Shown in pieces: positions 13,998 to 22,633 of a stretch of DNA of 35,311 nt (its first letter is position 1; the number at the start of each line of letters is the position of its first letter). Both the position numbers and the translations under genes were made by a program. Origin of the DNA: Gemmatimonadota bacterium (lineage in GTDB: Bacteria > Gemmatimonadota > Gemmatimonadetes > Longimicrobiales > Gaopeijiaceae); contig SLBA01000021.1 of assembly GCA_007126575.1 (NCBI GenBank), forward strand, positions 1 through 35,311. The letters are read 5' to 3'. A model generated the notes under the pieces. The model made no database searches and had not been told where the DNA came from. It saw only the letters and a list, made by a program, of their open reading frames with translations.

Positions 13998-16769
13998 ATG
14001 ACCATTCGCATCACGACCTTCGCGGGGCTCTCGGCCGCGGATGACGACGAGGGGCTGGACTGGCTCCTCGCCCGGAAGGCTCGCACCGCGCTCCTCGTGC
14101 ACCTCGCCGTCGAGCGAGAGGTGTCCAGAGAGGCCCTCCTCGCCACCTTCTGGCCCGAGAGCGCCCCCGAGAACGCTCGCCATGCGCTGCGTCAAGGGCT
14201 CTATCAGCTGCGCCAGTCGCTGGGTGAGGACTGGCTAGAGTCCCGCACGCACGAGATCCGGGTCACCGATCGGATCTGGACCGATCTGGGTGCATTCGAG
14301 TCCGCCATCGATCGGGGCGACCCCGAAGCCGCGGCACGGATCTACACGGGTCCGTTCCTGGACGGTATCCACCTGGTGGACCTGCCGGGGTGGGAGCGCT
14401 GGGTCGACGGGTGTCGCGCCCGGTGTGCCCGGGCCTTCCGCCATACCTGCCGAGACTGGATGGAGCTGGAGTACGGGGCCGGACGGTCCGAGCGGGCGGT
14501 CGAGGTCGGAGAGCTGTGGGTGGCGGCCGACCCCCTCGACGACGAGGCGCAGCATCGGCTGATCCAGGCGCTGGCCGATGCGGGGGAGCGGACCGAGGCG
14601 ATCCGGCAGTTCGAGACCTACCGGCGCACCCTTGAGGCCGAGGGGCTCTGGCCGCTGGACGAAACCCTGGCCCTGATCGACCGCCTCGAGTCTCGGCGTG
14701 GATCCCTTCCGGAGCTGGATCCGACCCCGGACCGGGCAGAGGCCGACTCGTCCGATCCCGACCAGGCGTCTCGGCCGCCCTCCCGGACCCGCTGGGGAAC
14801 CCTGGCCGGGGTCGGGGGCGTACTGGCGATCCTCGCGATCGTCCTGGTGATCCGGGGGTTCGGGGAGGGGTCGCCGGGTCCGGCCCCCGGACTCGCCTCC
14901 GACGGCCTCGCCGTGCTCCCCTTCACCGTGCGGGGTGGCGAGGACGCGGCCTACCTGGAGGATGGCATGGTGACCCTGCTGGGTACCGCGATGGACGGGG
15001 CGGAATGGGTTCGGCCCATCGACCCGCGGGTCATCCTCGCCGCCGACACCCGCCCGGGATGGGAGCTGCTCGGACCCGAGTCCGCCGCGCGCCTCGCCTC
15101 GACGATGGATGCATCGATGTTCGTGCTCGGAGACATTCTGGAGGCCGGCGGGAGTCTGCGCATCGAAGCCGCCCTGTACGACACGGATGGGCCCCCGGCC
15201 GTCCGCAGCCGCGCCTCGGTCCAGGGAGAGCCGGACGAACTCTTCGCCCTGGTCGATCAGTTGGCCGCACGCCTGTTGGGAGGACTGGGAGACCCATCCG
15301 CGGATCGCCTCCTTCAAACGGCGGCGGTGACCACCGAATCCCTCCCCGCCTTCCACGCCTACCTGAGGGGAGACCGCCTGATGCGCGAGGGGCACTTCGA
15401 GAGGGCCGAAGGGGCGTTCGCCGAGGCCACCGCGTACGACTCCACCTTCGCCCTCGCCCACTACCGCCTCGCCCTGGCGCGGGAGTGGGCCCCCCTGCCC
15501 GGCCTCGACGAGGCGGCCGCGCTCGCGGGGCGCCATGCCAAGCGTCTCCTGCCCCGCGACCGGGAGCTGCTTGAGGCCTACGCGGACTGGCGCGCCGGCC
15601 GCGGGCTCGAGGCCGAGCGCAGGTACCGAAATGTTCTGGCCCGGTACCCCGACGACCTGGAGGCATGGATCTAGCTGGGCGAGGTCCTCTTCCACTTCGG
15701 GCCGGTCTTCGGTCGCCCCGTGGGCCAGTCCGAGGAGGCCTGGCGAACCGTTCTGGCGCACGAGCCCCGGAACCTCTTCGCGCTCCTCCACCTGGCGCGG
15801 ATCCATGCGGCCCACGGGCGGATCGCCGAGCTGGACACCCTTCTCGCCCCCTTCACCCCCGAGGAGCGACGGGCCGATCGCCGCCTCGCCGAGGTCGAGA
15901 TCCATCGGGCCCTGGCCGCCGCCGACACCGTCGCGATCCGAGAGATCATCGCGCAGATCGGCGACTGGGACGGCCCCGCCGTGTGGCGGCTGGGAGCCTG
16001 GCTCACCGCCTTCAGCCGCGATCCCGACCTGACCGCCTCGGTGATCGGACAGCTGGCCGCAGGCGACCTGCCCCCGGAGCTGCAGGCGGATCTGCACTGG
16101 TTCCGGGCGGTGCTCGCCTTCACCTCGGGCCGCCTGGAGGGGGCGAACGCCGCCCTCGACGAGGCGGTCCAGATCGAGGCCCTGGCGGATGCTCCCGCCC
16201 GGCGAGCCGGATTCGACGCGGTGATCCGGTGGCACGCGGCCAGCCTCCCTCTCCCCTACCCCGACTCGACCCTGGCCCGGATGCGAAGCGAGATCGAGGC
16301 CACGGAGCTCTCGGGCTCCGGCGACCCCGAACCCTTCCTGAACACCTTCGGACTCGGCCGGGCCCTGCGACTCGAACCCCTGCGTCACTACACCCTCGGG
16401 CTCCTCTCCCTCCGTCTCGGCGACACGCCGGGTGCCGAGGCCGCCGCACGCGCGTTGGGTGAGCTGGCCACCGATGCCGACGGGTTCGCGCAGGACCTCC
16501 ACCGCGGCCTGCGCGCCCATCTCCTTCGTCACGAAGGCCGGCTGGACGAGGCGCTCCAGGTCGTCAAGGAGATCCGGCCGCGCGCATCACAGGGCGATCT
16601 GGCCGTGATCCCCTTCCTGACGATGGGCAACGAGCGGAGGCTCCGAGCCGAGGTCCTGGCCGAGCTGGGGCGAGAGTCCGACGCCTCGGAATGGTTCGCG
16701 TCGCTCGGTGCCGGATTCGTGGCCGACGCTCCCCTCCGACCACGGGCCGAGGAAGCGGCGGCGCGGTAG
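13998..16769 (+). pseudogene. BTAD (SARP-type) regulator with TolB-like segment and TPRs, split by an in-frame amber stop
   Basis: The frame from ATG 13998 (GGAG upstream) encodes a winged-helix DNA-binding part (residues 1-95), a bacterial transcriptional activation domain of helical repeats (about 96-235), a membrane helix (about 268-287), a TolB/FlgO-like part starting GLAVLPFTVRGGEDAAYLED (303-435), then TPRs. At codon 559 the frame meets TAG (15672-15674) within DLEAWI-stop-LGEVLFHFGP. The same frame then continues without any gap to 16769 with more TPRs, total 923 codons. Family members have Gln at this point (EAWxQLGEVLFH), and CAG to TAG is a single C-to-T change. Either the gene is freshly inactivated, makes a 558-residue protein, or the base is a sequencing error. 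A GTG at 15720 could restart translation. It stands divergent from the hydrolase-monooxygenase operon, a possible target. Confidence 0.85.
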
Positions 16770-17145
16770 GCGGGGTCGGGCGATCCGCGATCTTCGACCC
16801 CTGATATGCGATCCGTTCGGCCCCCGGGGTCGACGCCCTAGCGAGACTGAACCGACCGTCGCACAAGAGTCGCCCCCTACCTTGGGGGAACCCCTTGATC
16901 GCCGGAGCAGGGCTCCGGGGCCGGTGCGAGGAATGGGGGGGCGACGGCCATCACCCTGGTACCAACCTTCCAAGGGAGCAGAGTCAAGGAGCGATTGAAG
17001 GATTGGGGGCAATATATGACGTGAATCCTCCACGCGTGACGAAGGCGCCCGGTCCCCTGAAGGATCGGGGGCATATGAGACCCCCAATCCTCCAGGCACA
17101 GTCGAGACTGCCTCGCTTGAAGGGTTGGTGCTCTCGATCGCTGGT
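16770..17145. other. 376-bp intergenic region holding repeat copy 1
   Basis: No gene. The first 190 bases (16770-16960) hold nothing I recognise. The rest is the composite palindromic repeat listed at 16961-17130. The neighbouring genes converge on this region, so the repeat sits between two 3' ends. Confidence 0.6.
16961..17130 (+). repeat. Composite palindromic repeat, copy 1
   Basis: About 170 bp with four parts in fixed order: an outer half-site (ACCAACCTTCCAAG, 16961-16974); hairpin A (about 16994-17035) starting TTGAAGGATTGGGGGC with loop motif TATATG; hairpin B, with arms CCTGAAGGATCGGGGG (17056-17071) and CCCCCAATCCTCCAGG (17081-17096; 14 of 16 positions pair) and CATATG in the loop; and a closing half-site (CTTGAAGGGTTGGTG, 17116-17130) that is complementary to the first. 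The whole could fold as an outer stem enclosing two hairpins. A second copy with the same order and spacing lies at 27321-27489 in reverse orientation. Confidence 0.8.
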
Positions 17146-18021
17146 TCACCCCGTCCGGATCTGCACCCGCGTCCCCCAGGGATCCGCAACCGTCCCGCCG
17201 TCCGCACCCCGGCGCACCTCGTGCCCCCCGTGCTCGAGCCGGTCCAGCGCCCCCGCCGCCGCATCCGCATCCGGCACCCGGAGCTCCCACTCGATCAGGC
17301 GCGCCTCGCCCTCCTTCGCCACCGGCGCGCCCCGCGCCCAGGTGTTCACTCCCAGGTGATGGTGGTAGCCCCCGGCCGACAGGAAGAGCGCGCCGGGATA
17401 GCTCCACACCGTCCGGTCGAATCCGAGCAGCTCGTGGTAGAAGGACTCGGCGCGCTCCAGATCTCCCACATGGAGGTGGATGTGGCCCATCCGGGTCCCG
17501 GCCGGGATCGACCTCCAGGGGTCCCCGGCGCCCGCCTGCACCAGGTCGTCCAGGTCGAGCGGCTCGGTCGCCATGACCAGTTCGTCTCCGCGGAAACGCC
17601 ACTGGTCCCGGGGCCGGTCGGCGTAGACCTCGACTCCGAGCCCGTCGGGATCCTGCAGGTACAGGGCCTCGCTCACCAGGTGATCGGACGCCCCGGCGCG
17701 CTCCCCGATCTCCCCCAGGTGGCGCACGAACCGCCCCAACTGGGCGCGCTCGGGCAAGAGGATCGCGAAGTGGAAGAGCCCCAGTCGGCCCCTCGGGGGG
17801 ACGGGGGCTGCGCCGGGGTGCTCCCGGAGACGGACCAGCGGGGTCGAATCGGCCTCCACACCCAGGATGGCTTCGGAGGGGCGCTCCCCGGGGTCGAGGC
17901 GATCGAGGCGATCGAGTCCGAGAACCTGGCCGTACCAGGCGAGCGAGCGGGCCAGGTCCGCCACCTCGAGGTGCACGGGGCCGGGACGGGTGCCGGGGGG
18001 AAGGGATGCGTCGGATGTCAT
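17146..18021 (-). CDS. Two-domain VOC-family protein (CatE-like)
   Basis: A 291-residue protein of the vicinal-oxygen-chelate superfamily made of two VOC modules. Module 1 begins PGPVHLEVADLARSLAWYGQ, continues with LGLFHFAILLPERAQLGRFV and ends at YLQDPDGLGVEVYADRP. Module 2 has MGHIHLHVGDLERAESFYHE, then AGGYHHHLGVNTWA and IEWELRVPD. Each module supplies the family's metal-ligand positions (His in the first strand, His in the middle, Glu in the last). The order matches CatE-type extradiol dioxygenases and related glyoxalase-like proteins of this length; which substrate is used cannot be told. The ATG at 18021 with GGAG six bases upstream was chosen; the frame is open to 18165 but the extra part is not protein-like. 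Confidence 0.8.
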   Translation of the reverse strand: MTSDASLPPGTRPGPVHLEVADLARSLAWYGQVLGLDRLDRLDPGERPSEAILGVEADSTPLVRLREHPGAAPVPPRGRLGLFHFAILLPERAQLGRFVRHLGEIGERAGASDHLVSEALYLQDPDGLGVEVYADRPRDQWRFRGDELVMATEPLDLDDLVQAGAGDPWRSIPAGTRMGHIHLHVGDLERAESFYHELLGFDRTVWSYPGALFLSAGGYHHHLGVNTWARGAPVAKEGEARLIEWELRVPDADAAAGALDRLEHGGHEVRRGADGGTVADPWGTRVQIRTG

Positions 18022-18187
18022 GCATCGCTCCGGTCGGGGGACCTCGTGTGACAGCCATGTGACTGCGGGGAAAGCCCGGGTTGACAGGGGCCTTCTACCA
18101 TAGGGGCAAGGCAGGCACTCCGCACGCTCGCGCCTGCCTGCGCACTCACTGCGTTGAGCATTCACTCATGGACCCGAGGAGTCCCCC
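18022..18187. other. Divergent intergenic region, VOC gene / cupredoxin lipoprotein gene
   Basis: 166 bp without a gene. A perfect TTGACA (18081-18086, plus strand) is followed by CTACCATAGG at a spacing that does not give a standard -10, so no full promoter is claimed. The plus-strand gene has a good SD (GAGGAG, 18176-18181). Confidence 0.4.
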
Positions 18188-19279
18188 ATGACGACACGCA
18201 CACCCTTCAACCCGATGGTCCGCAGCCTGGCCGTGGCTATCGTCGCGCTGATGACGCTCGCGGCTTGCGACCGCCAGCCGGTGGTCGGGCCCGAGCAGGT
18301 GGTCAGCGAACGACCGGACCATGCCGGGCCGGCGACCATAAGCAACGCGAACGTGGTCGAGGTGATCGCGCGGCACGGCGACGACGGTTCCGACTATGTC
18401 TTCGACCTGTCGGATGACGTGATCCCCGCCGGATGGACCACCTTCGAGCTGGACAACCACTCGAGCTCCACGCACTTCGTGTACCTGGCCAGGGTGCCGC
18501 AGTACACCATCGACGAAGCGATCGAAGCGGAAGAGGAGCTTCTCGACTATTGGTACGAGCATGTCACCCGCCCGTTCCAGTGGGCCATGGACGTGCTGAT
18601 CCCGGGCAAGGAGGCCGACCCCGACGATCTCAGCGACATCTTCACGGTCGATCCGGCAACCTTCGACATCTTCCCATTCTGGCTCGACTTCGCCACACCC
18701 ATGGGCGGACCCGGGTTCACCGGGGGGCACCTGACCTCGCGGACCACGGTGAATCTCGACGCGGGCTACTACATCGTGGAATGCTACGTCAAGAACGCCG
18801 AGGGCGACTTCCACTCGTACGACGGGATGATCGCGCTGCTCAAAGTGGAAGGAGCGCCGTCGAACGCCAATGAGCCCCGACCCACGATGCACGTCAACCT
18901 CACCGAGGGCCAGATCGAAGTCGACGAGGAGATCCGGCCGGGTCTTCACACGGTGGCCGTCCACTTCGAGGAGCAGAGCGAGTACAGCCACCTGCTCGGC
19001 CATGATGTCCACCTGGTCAGGCTCGACGGTGACTGGGACGCCGAGAGCACGGCGGAGTGGATGAACTGGATGCTGCCCGAGGGGCTGGTCTCGGCCAGTG
19101 GGATGCGCGGGCCCAGCACCTTCATGGGTGGAGCGCAGGCCATGACCCAGGGCAACACGGCCTACGTGACCGTACGGCTCGAACCCGGTGAGTACGCCTG
19201 GGTCTCGGAAGTCCCATCGGAGGTGGGCATGTGGGAGACCTTCACCGTGCCCTTCGGGAACCCCACCGGGGGCCGATGA
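18188..19279 (+). CDS. Cupredoxin-like lipoprotein, first paralogue flanking the multicopper oxidase
   Basis: A 363-residue lipoprotein (lipobox LAAC, Cys27). Residues about 55-222 read as a cupredoxin-like domain: IPAGWTTFELDN followed by STHFVYLARVP, and later YYIVECYVKNAEGDFHSYDG and M. The four possible type 1 copper ligands are His96, Cys199, His209 and Met214. The Cys-His gap is nine residues, longer than the two to four of plastocyanin or azurin-type loops. About 70 residues (105-175) are inserted between strands. The second half (from about 235) repeats the pattern (PGLHTVAVHFEEQ, LLGHDVHLVRLDG, EPGEYAWVSEVP) but lacks the Cys and is probably copper-free. It is a clear paralogue of the protein at 20866, which it resembles along its whole length. 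Copper binding is inferred from ligand order. SD GAGGAG, spacing 6. Confidence 0.75.
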   Translation: MTTRTPFNPMVRSLAVAIVALMTLAACDRQPVVGPEQVVSERPDHAGPATISNANVVEVIARHGDDGSDYVFDLSDDVIPAGWTTFELDNHSSSTHFVYLARVPQYTIDEAIEAEEELLDYWYEHVTRPFQWAMDVLIPGKEADPDDLSDIFTVDPATFDIFPFWLDFATPMGGPGFTGGHLTSRTTVNLDAGYYIVECYVKNAEGDFHSYDGMIALLKVEGAPSNANEPRPTMHVNLTEGQIEVDEEIRPGLHTVAVHFEEQSEYSHLLGHDVHLVRLDGDWDAESTAEWMNWMLPEGLVSASGMRGPSTFMGGAQAMTQGNTAYVTVRLEPGEYAWVSEVPSEVGMWETFTVPFGNPTGGR

Positions 19280-19298
19280 GGGCTGCCGATGAGTCTGC

Positions 19299-19335
19299 AA
19301 GTTGCTTGCATGAAACAACTTAGGTGCCCTATGCT
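19299..19335 (+). promoter_or_regulatory. Operator-like inverted repeat and promoter upstream of the multicopper oxidase gene
   Basis: AAGTTG (19299-19304) and CAACTT (19316-19321) form a perfect inverted repeat with an 11-nt spacer. It overlaps a possible promoter: TTGCAT (19306-19311), 18 nt, TATGCT (19330-19335). Such an arrangement suits a dimeric repressor, for example of the MarR kind; that identity is inference. It implies the oxidase and the gene behind it can be expressed apart from the lipoprotein gene in front. Confidence 0.45.
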
Positions 19336-19390
19336 GTTGATGATGCGTGTCTCGGACACCGCACGGCCAACCGCCTGACCGGGGATCCAC

Positions 19391-20845
19391 ATGCGCTCAC
19401 ACAGCCCTGAACCGGAACGAGCCGGCGACTGCCTTGGCAGCGCAGGCTTGATCGCCCTGTGCGTCCTCTCCTGTGCGCTCGCATCCGATCTGGCGGCGCA
19501 GGAGAGGGCGCCGGGCGCCTTTCTGGCTCCTTCCACCCTCGAGAACCTCTCGTCGGAGCCGAACACCGTCGAGGTGGAGCTCACCGCCGCCCCCGAGCGG
19601 CTCTCCCTGTTCCCGGGGGCGCAGACCGAGTTTTGGGCCTACAACGGGAGTGTGCCGGGGCCCACCCTCGAGGTGTCGGAGGGGGACCGGGTGATCGTCC
19701 ACTTCCGCAACGAGCTGGCGTACCCCACCACCGTGCACTGGCACGGGATCCACCTGCCCTTCACCGCCGACGGGAGCCCCTTCCACCCCGTCGCCCCCGG
19801 GGAGTCCTTCGTCTACGAGTTCACCATTCATCCCGGTACCGCCGGCACCTACTGGTACCACCCGCACCCGCACCACGACACCGGACGCCAGGTGGCGAAG
19901 GGGCTCCATGGGGCGATCATCGTGCGGGACCCCGGGGACGCCCTCCCCGAGTCCCTTTCGGAGCGCCTGCTCGTCCTCTCCGACAACCGCTTCGACCGCG
20001 ACGGGCAGATCGACTTTGCCGAGCCCGGCTCCCGTCAGGCCCGAATCGACGAAGAAAACGGGCGCGAGGGCGAGGTCCTCTTCCTGAATGGCCGGGTGAT
20101 GCCGGAGCTGGCGATTGCGAGTGGCGAGATCCAGCGATGGCGGGTGATCAACGCTTCGGGTGCCCGCACGTATCGGCTCGCGCTGTCCGGGCACTCCTTC
20201 GTGCATGTGGGCAGTGATGGAGGGCTCTTCGAGCACCCCCGGGAGGTGGGCGAGATCCTCCTGGCTGCGGGGGAGCGGGTCGAGCTGCTGGTGCGCGGCG
20301 AAGGCGATCCCGGCTCGACCGCGGTGCTCCGTTCCCTGCCCTACGATCGCTACCTGCCGCAGACGCGACCGGCCGACTGGACCGACTCCCTGGCGCTGGC
20401 CACGCTCCGGTATTCGGACGAGGCGCCGGTGGATGCGGTGGCGATCCCCGAGCGGCTCCGATCGGTCCCCCCGCTGGACCCCGACTCGGCCACGGTGGAG
20501 CGCCGGATGACCCTCACCAAGAACCGGATCAACGGCCGGATGATGCAGATGGACCGGATTGACGAGGTCGCCGAATTGGGGGCCACCGAGATCTGGGAGA
20601 TCGAGAACCTGGTGGGGATGGACCACTCCTTTCACCTGCACGGCTTCCCCTTCCAGGTAGTGGAGCGCGACGGGGAGCCGGTGAACGAGCCCGTCTGGAA
20701 GGACGTGGTGAACGTTCCCAAACGCTCCACCCTCCGCTTCGTGGTACGCTTCGACCGGTACCCCGGCAAGTGGATGTTTCACTGCCATATCCTGGATCAC
20801 GAGGACGCCGGAATGATGGGCGTGCTCGAGGTCCGCGACCCCTGA
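19391..20845 (+). CDS. Multicopper oxidase
   Basis: A 484-residue exported multicopper oxidase, coupling oxidation of a substrate at a type 1 copper to reduction of O2 to water at a trinuclear centre. The signal peptide is Sec-like (GLIALCVLSCALASDLAAQ); no twin-arginine motif. All four copper motifs are present: HWHG (116-119), YHPHPHH (156-162), HSFHLH (412-417) and HCHILDHEDAGMM (464-476), the last holding the type 1 Cys465, His470 and an axial Met. Three cupredoxin domains in a laccase/CueO-like length; there is no Met-rich insert as in CueO, so cuprous oxidase activity is not indicated. The ATG at 19391 lies behind GGGGAT. 20 nt separate its stop from the next gene (SD GGGAG), so these two are co-transcribed. 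Confidence 0.9.
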   Translation: MRSHSPEPERAGDCLGSAGLIALCVLSCALASDLAAQERAPGAFLAPSTLENLSSEPNTVEVELTAAPERLSLFPGAQTEFWAYNGSVPGPTLEVSEGDRVIVHFRNELAYPTTVHWHGIHLPFTADGSPFHPVAPGESFVYEFTIHPGTAGTYWYHPHPHHDTGRQVAKGLHGAIIVRDPGDALPESLSERLLVLSDNRFDRDGQIDFAEPGSRQARIDEENGREGEVLFLNGRVMPELAIASGEIQRWRVINASGARTYRLALSGHSFVHVGSDGGLFEHPREVGEILLAAGERVELLVRGEGDPGSTAVLRSLPYDRYLPQTRPADWTDSLALATLRYSDEAPVDAVAIPERLRSVPPLDPDSATVERRMTLTKNRINGRMMQMDRIDEVAELGATEIWEIENLVGMDHSFHLHGFPFQVVERDGEPVNEPVWKDVVNVPKRSTLRFVVRFDRYPGKWMFHCHILDHEDAGMMGVLEVRDP

Positions 20846-20865
20846 CCCCGAACCCGGGAGATCCC

Positions 20866-21804
20866 ATGACGACCCCACGCACACTTCAATCGATCGCGCT
20901 TCTGGCCCTCGTGCCCCTGATGATCCTGCTCGCCGCCGTCCAGACGCCGGCTGCAGCCCAGGACGTTGCGGCATCCGCCGTCAACGTCGTCGAGGTCGAG
21001 GCCGAGGACTACGCCTTCCGGATGCCCGGCGAGATCCCCTCCGGCTGGACCACCTTCCAGCTCACCAATCAGGGTGACGAGCACCACTTCATGCTCATCG
21101 CCCGGCTCCCCGATGGGATCACCTACGACGACTACGTCACCGACGTGGCGATGTCCTTCAACGATACGTGGTACGGCCTGCGCGAAGGCCGGATCGGCCC
21201 GGACGAGATCATGCCGCTCCTGGGTGAGGCGCTCCCGGAGTGGTCCGCGGCCGTGGAGTACATGGGAGGTCCGGGATTTCTGGCCCCGGGCACATCCGGC
21301 ACGGCGACGATGAACCTCGAGCCGGGAGCCTACATCGTGGAGTGCTACATGCGCACCGCCGATGGCGAGATGCACTCCATGGAGGGCATGCTCGACCCCC
21401 TCGTCGTCACCGGGGAACGCACCGGACAGGCGCCTCCGGCAGCGAGTCTCCGGGTGGAGCTCGCCGAAGAGGGGATGACCCTAGAGGGGCGCCCCGCGCC
21501 GGGCCTCAACACCTTCGAGGTCCACTGGGTCGACCACCCCGAGGGGACCTTCGGCCACGACGTGCACGTGGTGCGCCTGGATGATGAAGCCACCACGGAA
21601 GACCTCCTGCACTGGATCAACTTCTTCAATGTCGATGGCTTCAGCGAACCGGCCCCGGGCACCTTCGTGGGCGGAATCAACATGATGCCCGCCGGCGCCA
21701 CCGCCTACTTCACCGCCGACCTGGAGCCGGGTCCGTATCTCCTGGTGTCGGAGTACACGGGAGCGATGGGGGTGCTGGCGGAGTTTACGGTCGAGGGTCG
21801 CTGA
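20866..21804 (+). CDS. Exported cupredoxin-like protein, second paralogue
   Basis: A 312-residue secreted protein; the signal peptide (ALLALVPLMILLAAVQTPAA) ends near AAAQ at residue 32, with no lipobox, unlike its paralogue at 18188. The N-terminal cupredoxin-like domain has IPSGWTTFQLTNQGDEHHF, then AYIVECYMRTADGEMHSMEG and M. Likely copper ligands are His74, Cys160, His170 and Met175, with the same unusual nine-residue Cys-His gap. The C-terminal domain (PGLNTFEVHWVDHPEG, FGHDVHVVRLDD, EPGPYLLVSEYTG) lacks Cys and is probably structural. It follows the oxidase by 20 nt and may feed electrons to it, the soluble partner beside a membrane-anchored one; this is inference. Its 3' end overlaps the convergent gene at 21785 by 20 nt. 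Confidence 0.75.
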   Translation: MTTPRTLQSIALLALVPLMILLAAVQTPAAAQDVAASAVNVVEVEAEDYAFRMPGEIPSGWTTFQLTNQGDEHHFMLIARLPDGITYDDYVTDVAMSFNDTWYGLREGRIGPDEIMPLLGEALPEWSAAVEYMGGPGFLAPGTSGTATMNLEPGAYIVECYMRTADGEMHSMEGMLDPLVVTGERTGQAPPAASLRVELAEEGMTLEGRPAPGLNTFEVHWVDHPEGTFGHDVHVVRLDDEATTEDLLHWINFFNVDGFSEPAPGTFVGGINMMPAGATAYFTADLEPGPYLLVSEYTGAMGVLAEFTVEGR

Positions 21805-22501
21805 GTAGATCACCCGGGAAGAGCAGGTCACCGGGGAACAGCAGATCGCCCGGGAAGAGCAGGTCACCCGGGAAGAGCAAATCACCCGGGAACGAGTGCT
21901 CATCGAGGAGCGAGACCTCTCCGCTGCGAGCGCGAACGACCAGCCCGAGGCTGCGCTGCGCGGTCCGGGCATCCCGCGTCGAAATTCGGGGGTTCAGAGC
22001 TTCGACACGTACGCTCCCCCGTCCCTCGGGGCTCGCGGCATACAGACCGATCCGCACCGGCCCTTCCGTCATCATGCGCTGGAGCGCCGCCGGGTCCTGC
22101 AGTGCTTGATCTCGCAGATCGACCGAGCCCGAGGGCCGTATGTCGACGGAAAAGAGCGCGAGCCATCGTTGTTCCGCCGGAACCGCGGTTCTCGAGGTGC
22201 GTCGCTCCATCTCCCGGTAGGTGTCCTCTGCAACGGCAAAGACGACGAGGCGCACCGGGGCGTCGCTCGAGTTGTCGACCACACCGGTCACGCGGACGGA
22301 CCTCAGGTCGAGTCCGGCGCTCCGGTCTCCCCATAGACTGTGCTTTTGCACGTCGAGAGGCCCGGAGTAGGCGGCCACCGCTCCCTGCTGCGACGTCGCC
22401 GAAAACTGGAGGCGCTCCTGCGCGACGGCCTCGGCGCTGAAGAGCATCATCTGCAACACGCAGAACGCCAGGACCCAGCGTATGGGGTGAGTCGAAGACA
22501 T
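21785..22501 (-). CDS. Secreted protein ending in five FPGDLL repeats
   Basis: A 238-residue protein with a signal peptide (WVLAFCVLQMMLFSAEAVA) cut near AVAQ. The middle (residues about 30-200) is beta-rich (LDLRSVRVTGVVDNSSDAPV, RLVVFAVAEDTYREMERR, GPVRIGLYAASPEGRG) and reads like one or two Ig-like domains; I do not recognise the family. The C-terminus is five exact FPGDLL hexapeptides (about 204-233) followed by SDPRP. The start was set at ATG 22501 because AGGAG lies seven bases before it; the ATG six bases upstream sits too close to that site. The last 20 nt overlap the 3' end of the convergent cupredoxin gene. Confidence 0.75.
   Translation of the reverse strand: MSSTHPIRWVLAFCVLQMMLFSAEAVAQERLQFSATSQQGAVAAYSGPLDVQKHSLWGDRSAGLDLRSVRVTGVVDNSSDAPVRLVVFAVAEDTYREMERRTSRTAVPAEQRWLALFSVDIRPSGSVDLRDQALQDPAALQRMMTEGPVRIGLYAASPEGRGSVRVEALNPRISTRDARTAQRSLGLVVRARSGEVSLLDEHSFPGDLLFPGDLLFPGDLLFPGDLLFPGDLLSDPRP
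21807..21896 (-). repeat. Five tandem 18-bp units encoding FPGDLL
   Basis: Units at 21807-21824, 21825-21842, 21843-21860, 21861-21878 and 21879-21896 have the form A(G/A)(A/G)TC(A/G)CC(C/G)GGGAA(G/C)AGC on the plus strand; the last differs at its end. All substitutions between units are silent in the minus-strand reading frame except at the junctions, so the peptide is under selection or the array expanded recently. The array lies inside the gene at 21785. Confidence 0.9.
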
Positions 22502-22619
22502 GTTCATTCTCCTGGTTGGATGGGGGAAGCGACTCGGTGGTCGGGTCCCTCTGAACACAGGAACAGGAAACGCTGCCGGTTTCCGTCACTCACCCTGTGA
22601 TCGGTCTGCGGCGATGTCC

Positions 22620-22633
22620 TATATTCCACCCCA
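22620..22633 (+). promoter_or_regulatory. -10 box TATATT seven bases before the luciferase-like gene (leaderless start)
   Basis: TATATT at 22620-22625 is followed after seven bases by the ATG at 22633. There is no SD site in front of this ATG. Transcription from this box would begin at or next to the start codon, giving a leaderless mRNA. The -35 at 17 bp (GTGATC) is poor. Confidence 0.4.

Noticed and set aside
14235-16532. 765-codon minus-strand open frame
   Set aside because: Antisense to the BTAD-TPR gene; Gly/Arg/Glu-rich shadow product with no recognisable domain. High GC leaves long open frames on the opposite strand.
16961-17130. CRISPR-like array
   Set aside because: The units are two hairpins plus two half-sites, not equal direct repeats with unique spacers, and there are no cas genes nearby.
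18081-18110. TTGACA promoter for the cupredoxin lipoprotein gene
   Set aside because: The -35 is perfect, but no -10 lies at 16-18 bp; the best T/A-rich hexamers are at 9 and 14 bp.
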